Shown here in pieces: positions 21,631 through 34,812 of a stretch of 64,000 nt of DNA. The notes under the pieces were generated by a model, which searched no databases, had not been told where the DNA came from, and saw nothing but the letters and a program-made list of their open reading frames with translations. Within the stretch, counting starts at the first letter, position 1; the number at the start of each line of letters is the position of its first letter. The translations under genes were made by a program, and so were the position numbers. The DNA lies in NCBI GenBank assembly GCA_943737045.1, contig CALSFV010000224.1:558001-622000 (forward strand). Direction: 5' to 3'. The stretch is from Parapristionchus giblindavisi. Taxonomy: Eukaryota > Nematoda > Chromadorea > Rhabditida > Diplogasteridae.

Positions 21631-23749
21631 TTCAACCTAAGTATGATCTCTGGTACAGTACCATCTATGTGGAAACACTCATTGATTACTCCTCTTGCTA
21701 AACCTGGCAAAGATCAACGTTCTCCCTCCTCATATCGTCCTATCTCTATCACTTCACCTGCCTCAAAAACAATGGAAAGGTTGATAAAGCACCATCTAGT
21801 TAATCATCTTGAATCGTTTAATATCATTCCTACCCATCAACATGGCTTTAGATCAGGCGCATCAGTAGTTACCAACCTTCTTGAATGCGAAAATGATTGG
21901 ACTAAAGCATTATCATCTGGACTCTCAACTGATATAATATATCTTGACTTTAGCCGTGCATTTGACACAGTCCCATTCTCCAAACTTCTATTCAAATGTT
22001 CATATTATGGTCTGTCTGATAACATGCTTAATTGGTTACACTCATTTTTATCAGATCGGGTTTTCTCTGTAAGATTGAATCATACTCTTTCTTCGCCTTT
22101 CCCAGTTTTATCTGGTGTTCCCCAAGGTAGTGTACTAGGTCCACTCCTGTTTACGTTGTACATTGCTGATTTATCTAGACATATTGCAAAATTCCCTAAT
22201 CTCCGCATTCAGGCATATGCTGATGACGTCAAACTTTACATTTCTTATAATAAAGATTCATACCTTTCACGTTCATCTGAAATGCAATCTGCTCTTGATG
22301 CCCTCTTTCTTTGGACAACACAAAATCAGCTATCTTTATCAACACCCAAGTGCACTCATTTACATATCGGTTCTCGCTCGTTGTTACCCTCGTATTCTAT
22401 CAATTCATGTCAACTCTCAAATGTCTCACAAATGCGCGACCTAGGAGTACAAGTACATTCTAATTTCAAAAAATCTGTATCTATTGAAGATCGTATCAAT
22501 AAGGCAATGTTTGCGATGCGCACTTTACTTAAAGCTGTCTCTGTAAATTGTCCCCATATTTTACTTAAATGCTACCGAACATATGTATTACCACATCTAG
22601 ATTTTGCTTCACAATTTTGGAATCCCCATTACAAATCCGATATAATCAAAATTGAAAAAGTTCAGAAAACCTTCACTCGTATTCTTTACTATAGATGCTA
22701 CCCTTCTCCATCCTACCCTCTTTCCCTTCCTTGTTATTCAACGCGTTTATCATTTCTTGGTCTAATTTCTCTTTCAGATAGAAGAATAGTTTCAGATCTT
22801 TCTCTAGCACGATTGATAATGAATCGATCGACTATTATCGATCCATCGAAGTTCTTTAGATATAGATACACACGTGATAGACACACTTCTTTTGGAATAC
22901 ATCTGGAATTTACTAGAAATGCGGCTAGATATAATAGTTTCTCAGTCAGAGTCTCTCGATGGCTGAGTAAGTTACCTCGTGAGGTAATCCTTTCAGAAAC
23001 TATAAGTGCTTTCAAAAGACAGCTCACACCCAACATTCTTAATTCTCTGAAAGAATAAATTTTGCGATGCCTATCACCTTATTGTGATGACATCTTCCAT
23101 AATCTGACTTTACAATCAACTTTTTTTTTTTTTTTTTTTCAGCACTAATTAGAGATTTTGCAGCAACTACTATGAATGTTGTACAATTGTACTAACATAG
23201 TGAGAGAGTCTGTATTTTCTTATCATCTTCTTTTTGTTGATATTCCAAAAAAGGCTAATAAAAGTGAAAGGTGTGAACTATTCTCTCTCCTTTTCTCTCT
23301 CTGTCTCTATTCTTCTCTCTTTATATATCTTTCCCTTTCTTATATCCTTTCATCTCGCCTTGTCCGCCCCCCATGCGAGTAGTTCACAGATATATACTTG
23401 TTCCTTTATCCTTTCTGGTAGGTCCCACCATCACCCCTTCTGTAGTCGTCGATATCTCTCATAGTCGATCTTTGGTCCTGGTCATTCTCACTGAAGATGC
23501 TGTTGCCTCCGCAAGTTCTCATGGTCCACAACTGAGTTCACCACCACACAGTCCTCGCTCACTCGCACTGTCATCCTCTATCTTCGTCCAAGAGAGGGAC
23601 CACTGTATCCTATGAGAGATCCCCCTTTCCACCCCGAGATATCAAACCCTGACTCCCCAATATATCACATTTAAATTTCATGAATTTTCACTAGTCACTT
23701 TTATGTGTTTCGTTTCGTGCATACGCACGTTGATAAAATATAAATATAA
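21631..23749 (+). mobile_element. 5'-truncated non-LTR retrotransposon (LINE), insertion into spacer 1
   Basis: An uninterrupted 471-codon frame (21643-23058) holds a reverse transcriptase: PLAKPGKD...SYRPIS, IYLDFSRAFDTV, GVPQGSVLGPLLF and the catalytic AYADDVKLY, followed by the LINE C-terminal region (LLKCYRTYVLPHLDFASQFW). The order and the LSGVPQGS / YADD motifs fit the Jockey/CR1 group. The endonuclease and ORF1 are missing, so it is 5'-truncated. A T-run (about 23120-23140) and CT-rich 3' DNA follow. Comparison with the uninterrupted spacer at 29840-29850 (ccttgtacggtaaaggtacaaccc) defines both ends. Confidence 0.88.
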
Positions 23750-24214
23750 AGGTACAACCCGGTATTCAAGGCACATAAAGCCCTGCCTGTGATCACTGCT
23801 AGGCCAGTGGTGATTCCAGGCAAATTCAGTCCGGAGGGCCTAATCTCCTGAGACCTACTTTACAAGGACTTTTTTCACTAAGAAAATGGGGGGTTTACTA
23901 AATCGACTACGCCAATTCCGAATGTGCTTTAAAAACCTGCAAAAAAACTAGTTATAGACCGAGGCTGTGAACTTCTTTCACTGATTCATGGGTGGTCAAT
24001 TTTTGAATGACTAAATATTCCTTCGTGATACCAGCCAAACATCGTAATACTTGACCACGCTGCAGCTTGGAATGGAGAGAGAAGAGCATGCCCATACTCT
24101 GGTATTTCGAAACTTAAAATCTACTTGAAGTTTACACTTGAAGTAGACTAGTAAGTCTACTTAAAATGGTATGGTATACTGTAATGGATTTCGTCAAATG
24201 TTCTTTCACTTTAA

Positions 24215-24687
24215 AGGGACAGTAACCCCTTCACTTTTCAGTGTTTGAATTCCCGCAATTGTTCCCCAACGCGAAAACTCTGCCACAGATATATGAAATA
24301 ATGAGCAAAATTTAGCGGCTGGGTGAGGAATTGAACCTGTGAGGGCGCGAGTAGAATGAGAGCCCTTACCACTACGCTATGCATGACACTGAAAGAGTGG
24401 ATGAAGAGATAATAGATAAACAACTTGGTTTGATCTACCTTATGCGCAATGATTGATCCATATGGGGCATCGATGAACCCCTTTCCTAGCCTCTCTCCCT
24501 CTCTTCCTATCCCTTTGGATTTACGTAGAGTCAAATCAATCTTGCTTTATTGATCACTTTCCAGGCTATTATCGTATGGTGTGGCAGAGTTCCCGTGTTG
24601 GGAAGCGCCGTCTCCAAAAATTCATTAAGGCGGGAATTCAAAACAGAATTTCCGGACTTTGTTTTTTTCAAAGGGGTTACTCTCCCT
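24215..24687. mobile_element. TTAA-flanked MITE carrying a tRNA-like segment
   Basis: It is flanked by TTAA (24211-24214 and 24688-24691). The termini are AGGGACAGTAACCCC and GGGGTTACTCTCCCT, with a subterminal inverted match ttgaattcccgc / gcgggaattcaa. A TTAA target is typical of piggyBac-type elements and of nematode palindromic TTAA MITEs. The interior holds a tRNA-like sequence on the minus strand. Confidence 0.8.
24318..24389 (-). other. tRNA-like (pol III A/B box) segment inside a MITE
   Basis: On the minus strand an A-box-like TAGCGTAGTGGTAAGGGC is followed by the B-box-like AGGTTCAATTCC at normal tRNA spacing. A closed acceptor or D stem cannot be formed, so it looks like a tRNA-derived or SINE-like relic. 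It shares TAGCGTAGTG-TAA with the segment at 51935-52008. Confidence 0.55.
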
Positions 24688-26064
24688 TTAAGTAGACTTA
24701 AAGTCTTCTTCAAGTCTGTGACGCAGTTTAAGTAGACTTTAAGTTTCAAAATACCAGAGTACCGCGTGGGTAGATCAATTGAGCATTCACTTGAAAAAAG
24801 AGAGAAAAAAATCGTCGGGCTATCAATCGCTTCGGAAAAACAATCGCTGGTTTTAAGGCAGATTCTGAATGAGCGTAGTCGATTTAGTTAGCCCTTCAAC
24901 TTTCGTGAAAATTGGGATATGTAAGCTCTAACCATTCCCATGTTAGACAAAGTTTAAGCATTATTTGGCAATTTACAATCAATAAGACAATGCCATATTG
25001 TAGTAAAAGCAATTTCACTGTTAAAGAGAATGGATTAAAGGGACTGGGAAACGAACAAAGTTGATTTCATATAAAAGAGCTTGAAATTCTGTTTCGAAAT
25101 ATATACATCTTATACCTTAATTATTCTCTGGTAAGGAGAACGGCGCAGTTAAAAAACTACAGTCTGCTCCAGATAGCGGGAGCCTTTTCCTAATTGCCAC
25201 ACCAACTCTTTGGATACGACTTGAAATTGAATATTTTGATGATAATTCTATCCGCAGTGGGGAATTATGAAGAAAAAAACTCAATAATGGGCTATTTTGA
25301 GCTTTTCGATGGAGTTAGCATACTGTAGTTCGGAAACCTCGCCCGTGGTGTGGAGCAGGCTACAGTAATCCAACTTCTTACCAGAGCGTCTTTTCAAACT
25401 TTCAAATACATATTTCTGAATAGTTCTTTGAGCTTATCAACATGAGATCAACCATTGTAACTATTTCGAATCGAAATTTTTGGATGCCAGCTGCCTTTAA
25501 GCAAGTCTTTCAATGGAAGTTTGAATCTATTTTGATTTTTTTTCAAAATATTATAGTTTTTCTCGCCTGATTTGGACATGCTCATACCGGCCGTGCATTT
25601 GCACGAATGCGTTGTATGACTACTGTCAATGTAAAACAATCAAACTTTTAAAGTACTAAAAATATCAGAGTATTTCAGGAAAATGGCAAATAAAAATAAC
25701 GTGGCTGCCCATTTTGTTCTCCCTCATCTATTTTACTACACACAATCAGCCACGTGCACGGGTTGTAGTTATTCAAAGCACATTTGTACCTTTTACCTTG
25801 TCAGTGAGTCAAAAGCGAGACTAACGATACAATAATACACATATAATATACAAGGTTAATCAATGATCCTCAATAGAGAAGTAAGTGATTTATCGATTTG
25901 AGCAAATGTGATAAATAGTTGTAGACAAGAATCACTAGTACCATTATATTACACATCACACATAGAAAATAAAATTAAAAAAAATTTTTTTTGCAAATTC
26001 CGCACACAAAGTCAGATCGTCAATTCCCTCAGACAGTATCTCATAATTGAGAACAATTGGACCA

Positions 26065-29000
26065 TTAGAATTTGGATAATTGTTCCTGGAAATAAATATT
26101 AGTAATTATTTTTCAAAGAGCTTACAGTGATCGATAGAAATTGAATAAACTCACTCTAGTCACTCTAATAGCAGTGTCTATCGAATCAATGATAACATTA
26201 GCAGATTGAATGCATGTATCACTCAATTCATCAACTGTCGATTTCAGTTCGTTAGCTTCCTAAATTAAGTTTTTTTTTAATATTTAAAATAAGCATGTTA
26301 GTCACATACTTCTTGTGTGAAAATAGCATCCGGTGCAGTGAAAAGTTGCTCACGAAGATGCACGTTTGACAGTTTCTGAACCTCTGGTAAATGTGATGTA
26401 ACCTATCTTATTTAATAGATTACCTTTGTAAGTTCCTTTTGTAAATCAATCAATATTTTATATTTCGACAATATTTCTTCTTTTTTCGATTCTACTTCTT
26501 CTTTCTTCATTCTCACATATTCTCGTGATTTAGTACGGATCTAATAATAATAATTATAAGTAAATACAGTTTTCACAAGTTTTCCGTCATCCGCTTATCT
26601 TTTTTTTTGTTGCTGATATTCAATGCAGATAGCTTTCGTATATTGTCCCTTGTATTTTATTATTTTAATGCAAAATTAAAAACAATTATGTTGCACCTTT
26701 GGATTATATTTAACAGTTGAATGGCCAACATGAGGTTCTTCATAAGAACAACTGCCACAAATAGGTTTATCGTACTGAAATAATTTTCCATTACTCCATG
26801 CACATTAAAACGAATATTACACTTGTTTACCTCTGCACAATTGACCTCCGTACAAATTCTAATTTGAGAAGTTTGAACATTCTGGAAATTTTAAAATATA
26901 GATTGAAAAGATTAAATTGTTTGTAAGAAATCAGGATATGGAGTCATAAAGAAGTTACATACCTCCTTACAGTGGAAACATTCAGAAGAGATGATCTTTT
27001 TATGTTCATTATTCTTCAGTTCAGCAAATTCTTTAAACAAACTTTTTCATATTTTTTTAAAGTCTACTCACTGAGCGCAAGTCGGCTAATGACGAAATAT
27101 TGCCCATCAACAATTTTACTTATTCTTCGGCAATTTGGGCAAGAGTAGCTGTAATCGATACAATTCAAAATGGGATTTTGATTTTTTTTAAATTTTTTAA
27201 ATTTCACATGAAACATACCAATCATCTTTTTTGATTGTTTCAATGCATTTTATGCAGAATGTATGACCACAGTGAAGAGTATGAGGAACTCGGATATGTG
27301 CATCTTTAAAAAACATAATAATCGATAATAAACAAGTAGTTGAAAAAAAACAAACTTTTTCATATTTTTTTTTATTTTTTAAGTCTACTCACTGAGCGCA
27401 AGTCGGCTGATTACGAAATATTGCCCATCAACAATTTTACTTATTCTTCGGCAATTTGGGCAAGAGTAGGTGTAATCGATACTGTTGAAATTGAGATTTT
27501 GATTTTTTAATTTTTTAAAAATTTTGAATGTAACATACCAATCATCTTTTTTGATTGCTTCAATGCATTTTTTGCAGAATGTATGACCACAATGAAGAGT
27601 ATGAGGAACTCGGATATGTGCATCTTTAAAAAACATAATAACCGATAATAAACAAGTTGTTGAGCAATGGTAATTTGACTTAAATGGAAGAAAAACTAAC
27701 CAAACTTTTCCGTACATATTTGACAGCATTGGAAGTCCTCAAGCTCGGAATACAGAGAACTTTCGCATTTACTTATGATATCGCGTTTGATCTTTAAGGT
27801 TGATTTTTTAAAAGTTAACGGGTTCATAGATGAAGGTCAAGAAAAATACAATAGACTTACGATATATTTATCAGGTAAGTGAGTGGAATAAATGTGAGTA
27901 GACCATTCGGCTCTGGTAGGAAGAAGTTTTGCAGTGTGTGTCTGCAAATTCAAAACGCCGTTCGAGTCGATTCCAACAATTGTCGGATTGTTCTCAAAAC
28001 TGAATAATCACGTTTAAATTTTATCATTATAATAATTTCGGCTTACTTGGTTTCTACAATTTCATATGATAGATCATTTATATTCACTGATACAAGTTGG
28101 TTAAAGTAGGACATATAAAAAATCCAATGATTGAAAATCACTGATCTTGAATAGACCTGTAGACATTCTAATATAACTAGCGCAGTGATTAAGCCTCACC
28201 CCTGGTATTCCCTTCCTCTCTATATACATATCTGACTTCGTTTGGTAGCGACGAATAGAAGCTTTATTATCATCGTTATTATTTGCTATACCAAATAACA
28301 AGTTCCTTGAAAAACATTTAATATTATATTTCGAATTATCCTTATCAAAAATTAAATATAACTTACTTATATGCATGAATTGAATCAAATTGCTTTAGAT
28401 CTTCAATAGAAATAAACTCAATTCCTTTACTTGATCGATAATCTTCATTTAACGAAAAAGCAAATGATACATTCGGATGTCCAACTCTTTCAACAAAATA
28501 GGTCGAACAGTTAGCTTTGAAAAGTGATTTCAATGCATTCCCATTCTGTAAAATGTATTTGTTTTATCTTCGAAAATAACTTTACTACCATCTTTACTTT
28601 TGTCGAATCCGTGATCATGATCCTTTCGTTTATTAGTTCAGCTTTTTTTATTATACTGTGCTGTGATTTAATTAATTAGAAATGACAAAATAAAAATAAA
28701 TAAATAAATACATAAATAAATAAATAAAATGGATGGCCGTAAACATACGTTTCGGAAGAAGTAAGCATTATCAATAATTCCGAATCTTTGGCAGGGCTCA
28801 CAACAATCAATATTTTTTTCTGTACGCATCATTCGAAAAATTAAATATTAGCACCGCAAGTCCCGTATAGATTTCGTAATTTCTATCATTATAAAATATA
28901 AATAATATAAACATAAAAAAATATAACGAACCCTCTAATCCATGTGATGTATTTTGTACCATTTCGTCCATGCGAATGGTGAACAAATTCATCTATATTG

Positions 29001-29109
29001 TTCATTGCAATAAAAACAGTATTCAAAATTTACTCATTCCGTTAGAAATTTGATAGAAATATCCGTTTCGGTCTACCGAATATTCATCTCGCTTTACAAA
29101 TTTCATCAT
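26065..29109 (-). CDS. TRIM-like protein with long N-terminal region, array copy 2, duplicated RING exons
   Basis: It has the same exon plan as the copy at 17993. It starts MMKFVKRDEYSVDRNGYFYQ (ATG 29107-29109), preceded by TTTAATTTCAG, and ends EQLSKF (TAA 26065-26067). The two exons for the second half of the RING occur twice: 27544-27626 with 27395-27475, and again 27216-27310 with 27070-27160. The second pair reads CGHTFCIKCIETIKKDDW, matching the copy at 58774 rather than copy 1. Splice phases are compatible with using either pair or both in series, but the first CxxC of the RING lies in a single upstream exon. The B-box-like cluster and coiled coil are intact. Confidence 0.78.
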
Positions 29110-31705
29110 ATTACTGAAATTAAAGAAATAAACCATAACTATATATTTATTTATATTTTGTTGAAGGAAACGTGAAAAATGAGCGAGAAATTTGTTCCGA
29201 AAATGTGCACACTCGACCCTTCCCGTCATAGGGCCTGGAGGGGGGACAGAACTCGAAGCACCTCTGGTATTTCAAAACTTAAAGTCTACTTAAAATACGT
29301 CACTGTCTTTAAGTTTACTTTAAGAAAACTTCAAGTGAGTGACGTCACTTTTTCACTAGACTTGTAGACTTGCGTCTCACTTTCAGTAGACTTACAAGTG
29401 AGTACTACTTAAAGTTAAAGTGTAAGAAGACTTTAAGTTTTGAAATACCTGAGACAATGCGTAATGAATTAATATTAAATTAGACAAAATACGTTCACTA
29501 GAATTTGGATATGTCATGAATAAAAAAAAGGAAACAATTAGACAAATTAGCGAAATAATGTTGGAGGAAAAATGGAGGAATGAGACTATTGCATTAACAT
29601 TTTGCATGAAGTGTATGGCGTCCTGCCAGAGGTTTAATACGGTAATATGGCCTAGCTAGGTCATTAAGAGAAGGAGAGGGAGAGGAAGAGAAGATGGAAG
29701 TAGAGGGAGAGGAGATGGAAGGAAAGGGAGAGGAGATGTTCTCTCAATCCTTGTGTTAATTCTAGACCTCAATATTCTTTCATGTTATATCATAATTATG
29801 TTCTTTCTGTAATAGATATGGCTAAAAATCTAGACCTTGTACGGTAAAGGTACAACCCGATATTCCAGGCACATGAAGCCCTGCTGGTGATCACTGCTAG
29901 GCCAGTGATGATTCCAGGCAAATTCAGTCCGGAGGGCCTAATCTCATCCTCGGATCTACTTTACAAGGACCTTTTTTCACTAAGAAAATGGGGGGTTTAC
30001 TAAATCGACTACGCCAATTCCGAATGTGCTTTAAAAACCTGCAAAAAAACTAGTTATAGACCGAGGCTGTGAACTTCTTTCGCTGATTCATGGGTGGTCA
30101 ATTTTTAAATGACTAAATATTCCTTCGTGATACCAGCCAAACATCGTAATACTTGACCACGCTGCAGCTTGGAATGGAGAGAGAAGACCATGCTCATACT
30201 CTGGTATTTCGAAACTTAAAATCTACTTGAAGTTTACACTTGAAGTAGACTTGTAAGTCTACTTAAAGTTAAACGTAACTCTACTTAAAATGGTATGGTA
30301 TACTGAAATGGATTTCGTCAAATGTTCTTTCACTTCAAGTAGACTTAAAGTCTTCTTCAAGTCTGTGACGTAGTTTAAGTAGACTTTAAGTTTCAAAATA
30401 CCAGAGTACCGCGTGGGTAGATCAATTGAGCATTCACTTGAAAAAGAGAGAAAAAAATCGTCGGGCTATCAATCGCTTCGGAAAAAAAATCGCTGGTTTT
30501 AAGGCAAATTCTGAATGAGCGTAGTCGATTTAGTTAGCCCTTCAACTTTCGTGAAAATTGGGATATGAAAGCTCTAACCATTCCCATGTTAGACAAAGTT
30601 TAAGCATTATTTGGCAATTTACAATCAATAAGACAATGCCATATTGTAGTAAAAGCAATTTCACTGTTAAAGAGAATGGATTAAAGGGACTGGGAAACGA
30701 ACAAAGTTGATTTCATATAAAAGAGCTTGAAATTCTGTTTCGAAATATATACATCTTATACCTTAATTATTCTCTGGTAAGGAGAACGGCGCAGTTAAAA
30801 AACTACAGTCTGCTCCAGATAGCGGGAGCCTTTTCCTAATTGCCACACCAACTCTTTGGATACGACTTGAAATTGAATATTTTGATGATAATTCTATCCG
30901 CAGTGGGGAATTATGAAGAAAAAAACTCAATAATGGGCTATTTTGAGCTTTTCGATGGAGTTAGCATACTGTAGTTCGGAAACCTCGCCCGTGGTGTGGA
31001 GCAGGCTACAGTAATCCAACTTCTTACCAGAGCGTCTTTTCAAACTTTCAAATACATATTTCTGAATAGTTCTTTGAGCTTATCAACATGAGATCAACCA
31101 TTGTAACTATTTCGAATCGAAATTTTTGGATGCCAGCTGCCTTTAAGCAAGTCTTTCAATGGAAGTTTGAATCTATTTTGATTTTTTTTCAAAATATTAT
31201 AGTTTTTCTCGCCTGATTTGGACATGCTCATACCGGCCGTGCATTTGCACGAATGCGTTGTATGACTACTGTCAATGTAAAACAATCCAACTTTTAAAGT
31301 ACTAAAAATATCAGAGTATTTCAGGAAAATGGCAAATAAAAATAACGTGGCTGCCCATTTTGTTCTCCCTCACCTATTTTACCACACACAATCAGCCACG
31401 TGCACGAGTTGTAGTTATTCAAAACACATTTGTACCTTTTTTCTTTTGTCAGCGAGTCAAAAGCGAGACTAACGATACAATAATACACATATAATATACA
31501 AGGTTAATCAATGATCCTCAATAGAGAAGTAAGTGATTTATCGATTTGAGTAAATGTGATAAATAGTTGTAGACAAGAATCACTAGTACCATTATATTAC
31601 ACATCACACAGAGATAATAAAATTTAAAAATTTTTTTTGCTAATTCCGCACAGTCAGATCGTCAATTCCCTCGGAGAGTATCTCATAATTGAGAACAATT
31701 GGACC
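29110..31705. repeat. array spacer 2 (uninterrupted reference copy)
   Basis: It contains MITEs at 29262-29453 and 30199-30406 and the minisatellite at 29668-29737. It has the empty site for the LINE near 29845 and lacks the TTAA element found in spacer 1. From 31450 it is TRIM 3' flank. No gene is supported. It is the cleanest copy for comparing insertions in the other spacers. Confidence 0.65.
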
Positions 31706-34700
31706 ATTAGAATTTGGACAATTGTTCCTGAAAAAAAAATATTAGTTAGTTTTTTTTCAAAGAGCTTACAATGATCAGTAAAAATAAGCTCACTCTAGTC
31801 ACTCTAATGGCCGTGTCTATCGAATCAATGATAACATTAGCAGATTGAATGAAGGTATCACTGAATTCATCAACTGTCGATTTCAGTTCGTTAGCTTCCT
31901 AAATTAGGTTATTAATATTTAAAATACATTTTATTTACATACTTCCTGTGTGAAAATACCATCCGGTACAGTGAAAAGCTGTTCACGAAGTTGCGCGTTC
32001 GACATTTTCTGAACCTCGCATAATTGTGATGTAACCTATTTTAATAACAGATTACCTTTGTAAGCTCCTTTTGTAAATCAATCAATATTTTATATTTCGA
32101 TAATATCTCTTCTTTTTTCGATTTCATTTCTTCTTTCTTCATTCTCACATATTCTCGTGATTTAGTACGGATCTAAGTAAATTTAGTTTTCACAAGTTTT
32201 CCGTCACACGTTTATCAAAAGTTGTTTTTTGTTGTTGATATTCAAGGCAAATAGCTTTCGTATATTGTCCCTTGTATATTATTATTGTAATGCAAAATTA
32301 AAAAAACAATTAAGTTGTACCTTTTGATTATATTTAACAGTTGAATGGCCAATATGAGGTTCTTCATAAGAACAACTACCACAAATAGGTTCATCGTACT
32401 GAAATAATTTTCCATCACTCTATGCTACCATAAAACGAATATTATACTTGTTTACCTCTGTACAATTAAGCTCCGTGCAAATTCTAATTTGAGAAGTTTG
32501 AACATTCTGGAAATTTCAAAACATCGATTGAAAATTTTTTTTGTATTGACCGTATAAAATACACTTGTTTATTTGGTACGAGAGTAGCCAACCACTACCA
32601 CAAGAGACTTCCTTGTTTTGCATGGTTCAGAAACTATGCCGATCTCTTTTATATATAATATAACGCGCGGCGAAGGTCAGCCGGGTTAGAGAGAGGCAGC
32701 GGAGAGACAATCGAGAGGCGGGGCGAGATGTAGAAGGCTACATCTCGCTCGCCTCTCGATTGTGACTTACGTTCGTTAGCACCATTTGCCATTTTCTTAT
32801 GCAAGTACATTTTATACGCACAATAAGAAAGGAAGATATTAAGTCATATAGAAGTTGCATACCTCTTTACAATGGAAGCATTCAGAAAAGGTAATATACT
32901 TAAATTCATTTGTCTCCAGTTCAGCAAATTCTATAAACAAACTCCTTCATATTTTTTTAAAGTCTACTCACTGAGCGCAAGTCGGCTGATTACGAAATAT
33001 TGTCCATCAACAATTTTACTTATTCTTCGGCAATTTGGGCAAGAGTAGCTGTAATCGATACTGTTGAAATTAAGATTTTGATTTTTAATTTTTTTAAAAA
33101 TTTATACCTTATAATTAAAATTTATAATGTAACATACCAATCATCTTTTTTTATTGCTTCAATGCATTTTTTGCAGAATGTATGACCACAATGAAGAGTA
33201 TGAGGAACTCGGATATGTGCATCTTTAAACAAAATAATAATCGATAATAAACAAGTAGTTGAGCAATTTGAATCAAATGGAAGAAAAACTAACCAAACTT
33301 TTCCGTACATATTTGACAGCTTTGGAAGTCCTCAAGCTCAGAATACAGAGAACTTTCAATTCTATTTATGCAATCGGGTTTTATCTTTAAGGTTGCATAA
33401 AAGTTAAAGGGCTCAGAGATGAAGGTCAAGAAAATTGCGATGGACTTACAATATATTTTTGAGGTAAACGAGTGGAATAAATGTGAGTAGAATATTCTAG
33501 TCTCTTATGATGAACTTTTGCAGTGCATTTCTGCGCATTCAAAACGCCATTCGTGTCAATTCCAACAATTGTCAGCTTTTTTTCGAAACTGAATAATCAC
33601 GTTTAATTTTTTTTTCATTATAATAACTTCCACTTACTTTGTTTCTACAATTTCGTATGATAGATCATTTATATTCACTGATACAAGTTGTTTATAGTAG
33701 GACATATAAAAGATCCACTGATTGAAAATCACTGATCTTGAATAGGCCTGTAGACATTCTAATATGAATAATGATGTAATTAAGCCGCACCCCTGGTAAT
33801 CCCTTCCTCTCTATATACATCCCTGACTTAGTTTGGTAGCGACGTATGGAGGCTTTACAATGAGCGTTTGTTATACCAAATAACAAATTCCTTGAAATGC
33901 ACATATTTATTATTATATTTCGAATCATCCTTATCAAAAAAAAATTAAATATAACTTACTTATATACATGAATTGCATCAAATTGCTTTAGATCTTCAAC
34001 AGAAATAAACTCAATTCCCATAGTTGATCGATAATCTTCATTGAACGAAAAAGCAAATGATACATTCGGATGTCCAACTCTTTCGATAAAATAGTTCGAA
34101 CAGTCATCTTTGAATATTGATTTATTTTTCACACTCTGTAAAATGTATTTTTTGCAGCATCGAAAACGACATTAATATAGGTAAATACTAACAGTTTCCA
34201 TCTTTACTTGTGTTGAATCCGTGATCACGATCCTTCCGTTTATTAGTTCAGCTTTTTTTATTATACCGTGCTGTAGTTAATAAATACATAATAATAAAAC
34301 ATGTATACGTATATAAATAAAATGAATGTCAGTAAAACATACGTTTCGGAAGAAATAAACATTATCAATAATTCCGAATCTTTCGCAGGGCTCAAAACAA
34401 TCAAAATTCTTTTCTGCACGCATCGTTCTAGAAGCTAAATATTAGCGCTGCAGGTCCGATATAAATTTTATAATTTCAATCATTAAAAAATCTAAACAAT
34501 ACAAACATAAAAAAGATAACGAACCCTCTGATCCATGTGATGAATTTTGTATAATTTTCTTCAAACGAATGGTGAACAAACTCATCTATATATATTTATT
34601 TATCGTATACCACAAGGGTGTTATATCAAATACAAAATCTTCGAGCGCAAATAAAATGTATTGAATAGCAAAATATCAAAATTATTATAAGTATATTGAT

Positions 34701-34812
34701 TTTTTTTTCATTACAATAACAACAGTATTCATATTTTAGTCATACCGTTAGAAATTTGATAGAAATATCCGTCTCGGTCTACCGAGAATTCATCACGCTT
34801 TACAAATTCCAT
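31706..34812 (-). CDS. TRIM-like protein with long N-terminal region, array copy 3
   Basis: It starts MEFVKRDEFSVDRDGYFYQ at 34810-34812 after a TTTAATTTCAG acceptor and ends EQLSKF at 31706-31708. The RING reads CQIC, CGHTFCKKC, CPNC; the B-box-like cluster and coiled coil are as in copy 1. The N-terminal exon at about 33780-33910 is the shorter RNLLFGITNAHCKASIRR type shared with the copies near 55 and 61 kb. The intron between the two B-box exons is enlarged by a MITE (32544-32825). The exon frames I checked are open. Confidence 0.76.
32544..32825. mobile_element. MITE with CGTATAAAAT termini and internal strong hairpin
   Basis: The ends tattgaccgtataaaatac and gtacattttatacgcacaata are inverted copies. 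A second member lies at 38026-38256. The interior has a strong hairpin (about 32708-32765; cgagatgtag / ctacatctcg with gagaggcg / cgcctctc outside it) and a TATA-like run (tttatatataatataac) 30-60 bp upstream. Confidence 0.7.

Larger units (their letters stand above)
24097..24759. mobile_element. AAGTAGACTTAAAGT-family MITE containing a nested TTAA element
   Basis: The outer ends are ctctggtatttcgaaactta and taagtttcaaaataccagag. The uninterrupted version is at 30199-30406. The nested element (24215-24687) splits the tcactttaagtagac sequence. Confidence 0.8.
23750..25990. repeat. array spacer 1, distal part
   Basis: This part is nearly identical to 29847-31480 and 62466-63870 apart from insertions. 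It starts ggtacaacccggtattcaag. It carries a palindromic MITE (24097-24759) with a nested TTAA element and an imperfect palindrome (about 25126-25387, ends ctctggtaag / cttaccagag). It runs into the TRIM 3' flank near 25800. No gene is supported; a 63-codon minus-strand frame (25448-25639) recurs in the other spacers simply because the DNA is duplicated. Confidence 0.65.

Noticed and set aside
24318..24389. Possible tRNA gene
   Set aside because: A and B boxes are good but acceptor and D stems do not close and it lies inside a TTAA MITE; called tRNA-like instead.
25448..25639. 63-codon minus-strand frame repeated at 31094-31285
   Set aside because: Identity between copies is due to spacer duplication; it contains no start context, splice structure or motif.
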